Assembly: GCA_016946835.1 (NCBI GenBank)
Contig: JACVTC010000114.1
Span: 89,001-100,000 of the forward strand
Length of the DNA: 11,000 nucleotides
Direction of reading: 5' to 3'
From: Neocallimastix lanati (nom. inval.)
Taxonomy: Eukaryota > Neocallimastigomycota > Neocallimastigomycetes > Neocallimastigales > Neocallimastigaceae
Part shown: one piece after another, positions 9,875 through 11,000 of the stretch
Layout of the letters: each line of letters starts with the position of its first letter
Numbering within the stretch: the first letter of the stretch is position 1
Program-made: the position numbers and the translations under genes
Notes under the pieces: generated by a model
What the model was told of the DNA's origin: nothing
What the model saw: only the letters and a program-made list of their open reading frames with translations
Databases searched by the model: none

Positions 9875-10507
9875 TTTTGTTTTGTTTTCTTTGTTTTTGT
9901 TTTTTGTTTTTCATTTTCAGCTCTATCCTTACATGGTTTTATGATTTATTCTAATCTTAATTTTTTTTTTTTATATATTCTTGTTGAATAATTCTATTTA
10001 CTAATTTTTTTTTTTTCTTTCTTTCTTTTTCACTGTGCCTGTTTGGCATATTCTATTAAGCTTGAGTAAGTATTTCGCTTCTGTGGTTGATAAGACTTAT
10101 ATTTTTTTTTTTTTTTTGTGTAATTAATTTTCATGATACTACACTATTTTCTTAATATGAAGATAATATAATATTCCTAAGGTTGAATCTTCCTTTTTAA
10201 TTTCATCATCAACGAAATCTGCAACACAATTAGCTCTTAAAATTTTTTTCTTTCCTTTATTAATAGATTGAATTAATTTTTTTTTTTTTTTTTAATATTT
10301 TCAATATATATCTCATTATTTTCTAAATTTAATTTTTAATTTCATTTAATTTTTTTTTTTATTCTTCCTATTAAACCAAAATTTTTACGGATTTTTTTTT
10401 TTTCATTCTTCCTATTAAACCAGAATTTTTATTTTTATTTTTATTTTTTTCAATTTTATTTTCATAAATAATATTTTATAATTATTAAGGTTTGAAATTT
10501 TTAATCT
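9652..10507 (-). pseudogene. Decayed Ty1/copia pol, RNase H to C-terminus
   Basis: Minus-strand fragments appear in the order expected for copia RNase H. 10139-10237 reads VADFVDDEIKKEDS, corresponding to the DADFAGD segment. 10022-10096 reads LSTTEAKYLL, the hallmark STTEAEY motif. 9888-9945 reads DRAENEKQ, corresponding to the segment after the conserved DN. 9789-9842 reads RRKYMDIKYKYVQDE, corresponding to SKHIDIKYHFVRD. 9652-9756 reads TLIADSLIKNISGVKLNYF and ends at the natural TAA (9652-9654), the usual copia C-terminus. Frames shift between blocks, stops interrupt, and long A runs (T on +) separate the pieces, so it is dead. Only the RNase H end lies in the window. The stretch 10280-10507 is weakly coding (FGLIGR-like, duplicated). 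Reverse transcriptase should lie to the right, beyond the SINE. Confidence 0.9.
10361..10431. repeat. 44-bp tandem duplication inside the copia remnant
   Basis: Two copies of a 27-nt core begin with ATTCTTCCTATTAAACCA, at 10361 and 10405, each preceded by a T run and differing at one base (A/G). It duplicates a piece of the decayed pol coding strand, probably by slippage at the flanking T runs. Confidence 0.8.
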
Positions 10508-10524
10508 GCTATAAAACTTTAAAA
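10508..10524. repeat. Target-site duplication of the SINE, left copy
   Basis: GCTATAAAACTTTAAAA here is repeated exactly at the other end of the element (10984-11000). The 17-bp length is typical of target-primed reverse transcription. Confidence 0.9.
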
Positions 10525-10531
10525 CAAAAAC

Positions 10532-10541
10532 AAAAAAAAAA
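10532..10541 (-). terminator. T10 tail, likely Pol III terminator
   Basis: In element orientation this is the first run of four or more T after the tRNA-like head, followed by G, five T and G before the target duplication. It can serve both as terminator and as the SINE 3' tail. Confidence 0.6.
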
Positions 10542-10553
10542 CATAGACTTGCA

Positions 10554-10578
10554 CATATGGGTACCCATCCCCCATATG
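10554..10578 (-). other. Hairpin near the SINE 3' end (8-bp stem)
   Basis: CATATGGG (10554-10561) pairs with CCCATATG (10571-10578) across a 9-nt loop. The competing perfect palindrome ATGGGTACCCAT (10557-10568) overlaps it. It may be a recognition structure for reverse transcriptase, by analogy with LINE/SINE pairs that share 3' stem-loops. Confidence 0.6.
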
Positions 10579-10583
10579 GCCAT

Positions 10584-10602
10584 ACAGTTATTAATTAACT
10601 GT
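10584..10602 (-). other. Second hairpin near the SINE 3' end (7-bp stem)
   Basis: ACAGTTA (10584-10590) and TAACTGT (10596-10602) form a 7-bp stem with a 5-nt loop, only 5 bp from the first hairpin. Confidence 0.6.
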
Positions 10603-10922
10603 AAGGTGATGAGTTATTGGCATACTGTATCAGCTTCGCCGCTCTCAATCGTCGTTACACACTGCCCGGAGATGCATTCCTAACGTTCCTACATATATCT
10701 CTAATGACCACGAGCATCAGAACGGAACCATTAACTCCTCCCTAGTGGGTGTAATCATTGGCGATTGGAAATTTTACAATCATCAAGGTCTATGCTTCAA
10801 TTCAAAGCGTAGTATCAGGGTTGGGTGAAATAATCATCTGAGGGAAAGCCTTATGGACATCACGTGTGGTCTCATGATATCCCAGGATAGAAACCTCATC
10901 CGATTATTTGGTGCCATGCCGA

Positions 10923-10933
10923 GGATTCGAACC
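10923..10933 (-). promoter_or_regulatory. Pol III B box
   Basis: GGTTCGAATCC in element orientation matches the B-box consensus GGTTCGANTCC exactly and forms the T loop of the tRNA-like head. It is the TFIIIC anchor. Confidence 0.9.
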
Positions 10934-10964
10934 CCGCCCTCTACAGTGACCTGTATCGTCCTAA

Positions 10965-10976
10965 CCGACTGGACCA
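10965..10976 (-). promoter_or_regulatory. Pol III A box
   Basis: TGGTCCAGTCGG in element orientation fits TRGYNNAGYNGG at tRNA positions 8-19. Its spacing to the B box is 31 nt, normal for a tRNA promoter. Confidence 0.85.
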
Positions 10977-10983
10977 ACATGGC

Positions 10984-11000
10984 GCTATAAAACTTTAAAA
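10984..11000. repeat. Target-site duplication of the SINE, right copy
   Basis: Exact repeat of 10508-10524. The copy ends at the window edge, so the true duplication could be a little longer. The element's first tRNA base (10983) directly adjoins it. Confidence 0.9.

Larger units (their letters stand above)
10525..10983 (-). mobile_element. Full-length tRNA-derived SINE (459 bp)
   Basis: Read on the minus strand, the element begins at 10983 with a tRNA-like cloverleaf, continues through about 370 bp of unrelated body of roughly balanced base composition, and ends at 10525 in a tail of ten T, G, five T, G. Perfect 17-bp direct repeats flank it. The body contains no run of four T, so a Pol III transcript started from the internal A and B boxes would reach the T10 tail, a standard Pol III terminator. 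Two hairpins lie just before the tail. It has no coding capacity and would depend on a LINE machinery elsewhere. Composition contrasts abruptly with the flanks. I do not recognise it as a named family. It interrupts or abuts the copia remnant. Confidence 0.85.
10909..10983 (-). other. tRNA-like head of the SINE
   Basis: In element orientation the acceptor arm GCCATGT pairs with GCATGGC (six Watson-Crick pairs and one G-U). The D stem GTCC/GGAC has a 9-nt loop, and the T stem CGGGG/CCTCG carries the canonical TTCGAAT loop. A-CCA follows the acceptor stem (10909-10912). The anticodon arm is aberrant: TACAG/CTGTA closes a 4-nt loop GTCA instead of seven, so it cannot decode. The source tRNA cannot be named. 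Confidence 0.85.

Noticed and set aside
10492-10683. Open frame of 63 codons on the + strand
   Set aside because: It starts in the copia remnant or target-site region and runs through the 3' part of the SINE. It has no similarity to a protein family, and the open frame results from the GC-richer body.
10913-10983. Functional tRNA gene
   Set aside because: The anticodon arm has a 4-nt loop, there is no terminator after the tRNA 3' end, and the sequence continues into a 459-bp element with target duplications.
1-11000. Mitochondrial or apicoplast origin, or a Plasmodium nuclear region
   Set aside because: The GT-AG spliceosomal intron, copia remnant and tRNA SINE indicate a nuclear genome with retrotransposons. 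Plasmodium lacks these elements.

Overview
This window looks like nuclear DNA of a very AT-rich eukaryote, most likely an anaerobic gut fungus (Neocallimastigomycetes). The grounds are several-kilobase spacers made almost only of A and T with A or T runs up to 34 nt, a GT-AG intron, Asn-rich coding tails, a decayed Ty1/copia retrotransposon and a tRNA-derived SINE. Dictyostelium shares the composition and the Asn runs, but long gene-free spacers and copia elements argue against it. The assignment is inference (about 0.7).

Genes. Only two protein genes can be supported, both on the + strand and both from the same unnamed family of multi-pass membrane proteins. Gene B (6806-8124) is complete: two exons, a 164-nt phase-1 intron, 384 residues, about seven hydrophobic segments and a polar Asn/Ser-rich tail. 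At the left edge is the last exon of a paralogue, gene A (189-595), which uses the same splice position and phase. They form a direct tandem pair separated by 6.2 kb without a recognisable gene.

Spacer between the genes (596-6805). It holds homopolymers, microsatellites, a 204-bp TIR element with a TA-flanked, Tc1/mariner/pogo-like look (1613-1818), a second foldback (1152-1284), tandem duplications (2614-2769, 3667-4032, 4142-4226), a near-identical 253/255-bp tandem duplication (4568-5075) and a perfect 32-bp palindrome (3191-3222).

Right end. From 9281 to 10507 the minus strand carries the 3' end of a decayed Ty1/copia element: RNase H fragments in broken frames, the original pol stop codon, a polypurine tract and a probable 321-bp LTR. 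Long A runs (T on the + strand) have grown inside its reading frame. A 459-bp element with ordinary GC content (10525-10983, minus strand) interrupts the sequence next to it. It has a full tRNA-like cloverleaf with A and B boxes, no TTTT inside the body, a T10 tail and perfect 17-bp target-site duplications. This is a complete tRNA-derived SINE and the most interesting object in the window, apparently nested in the copia remnant.
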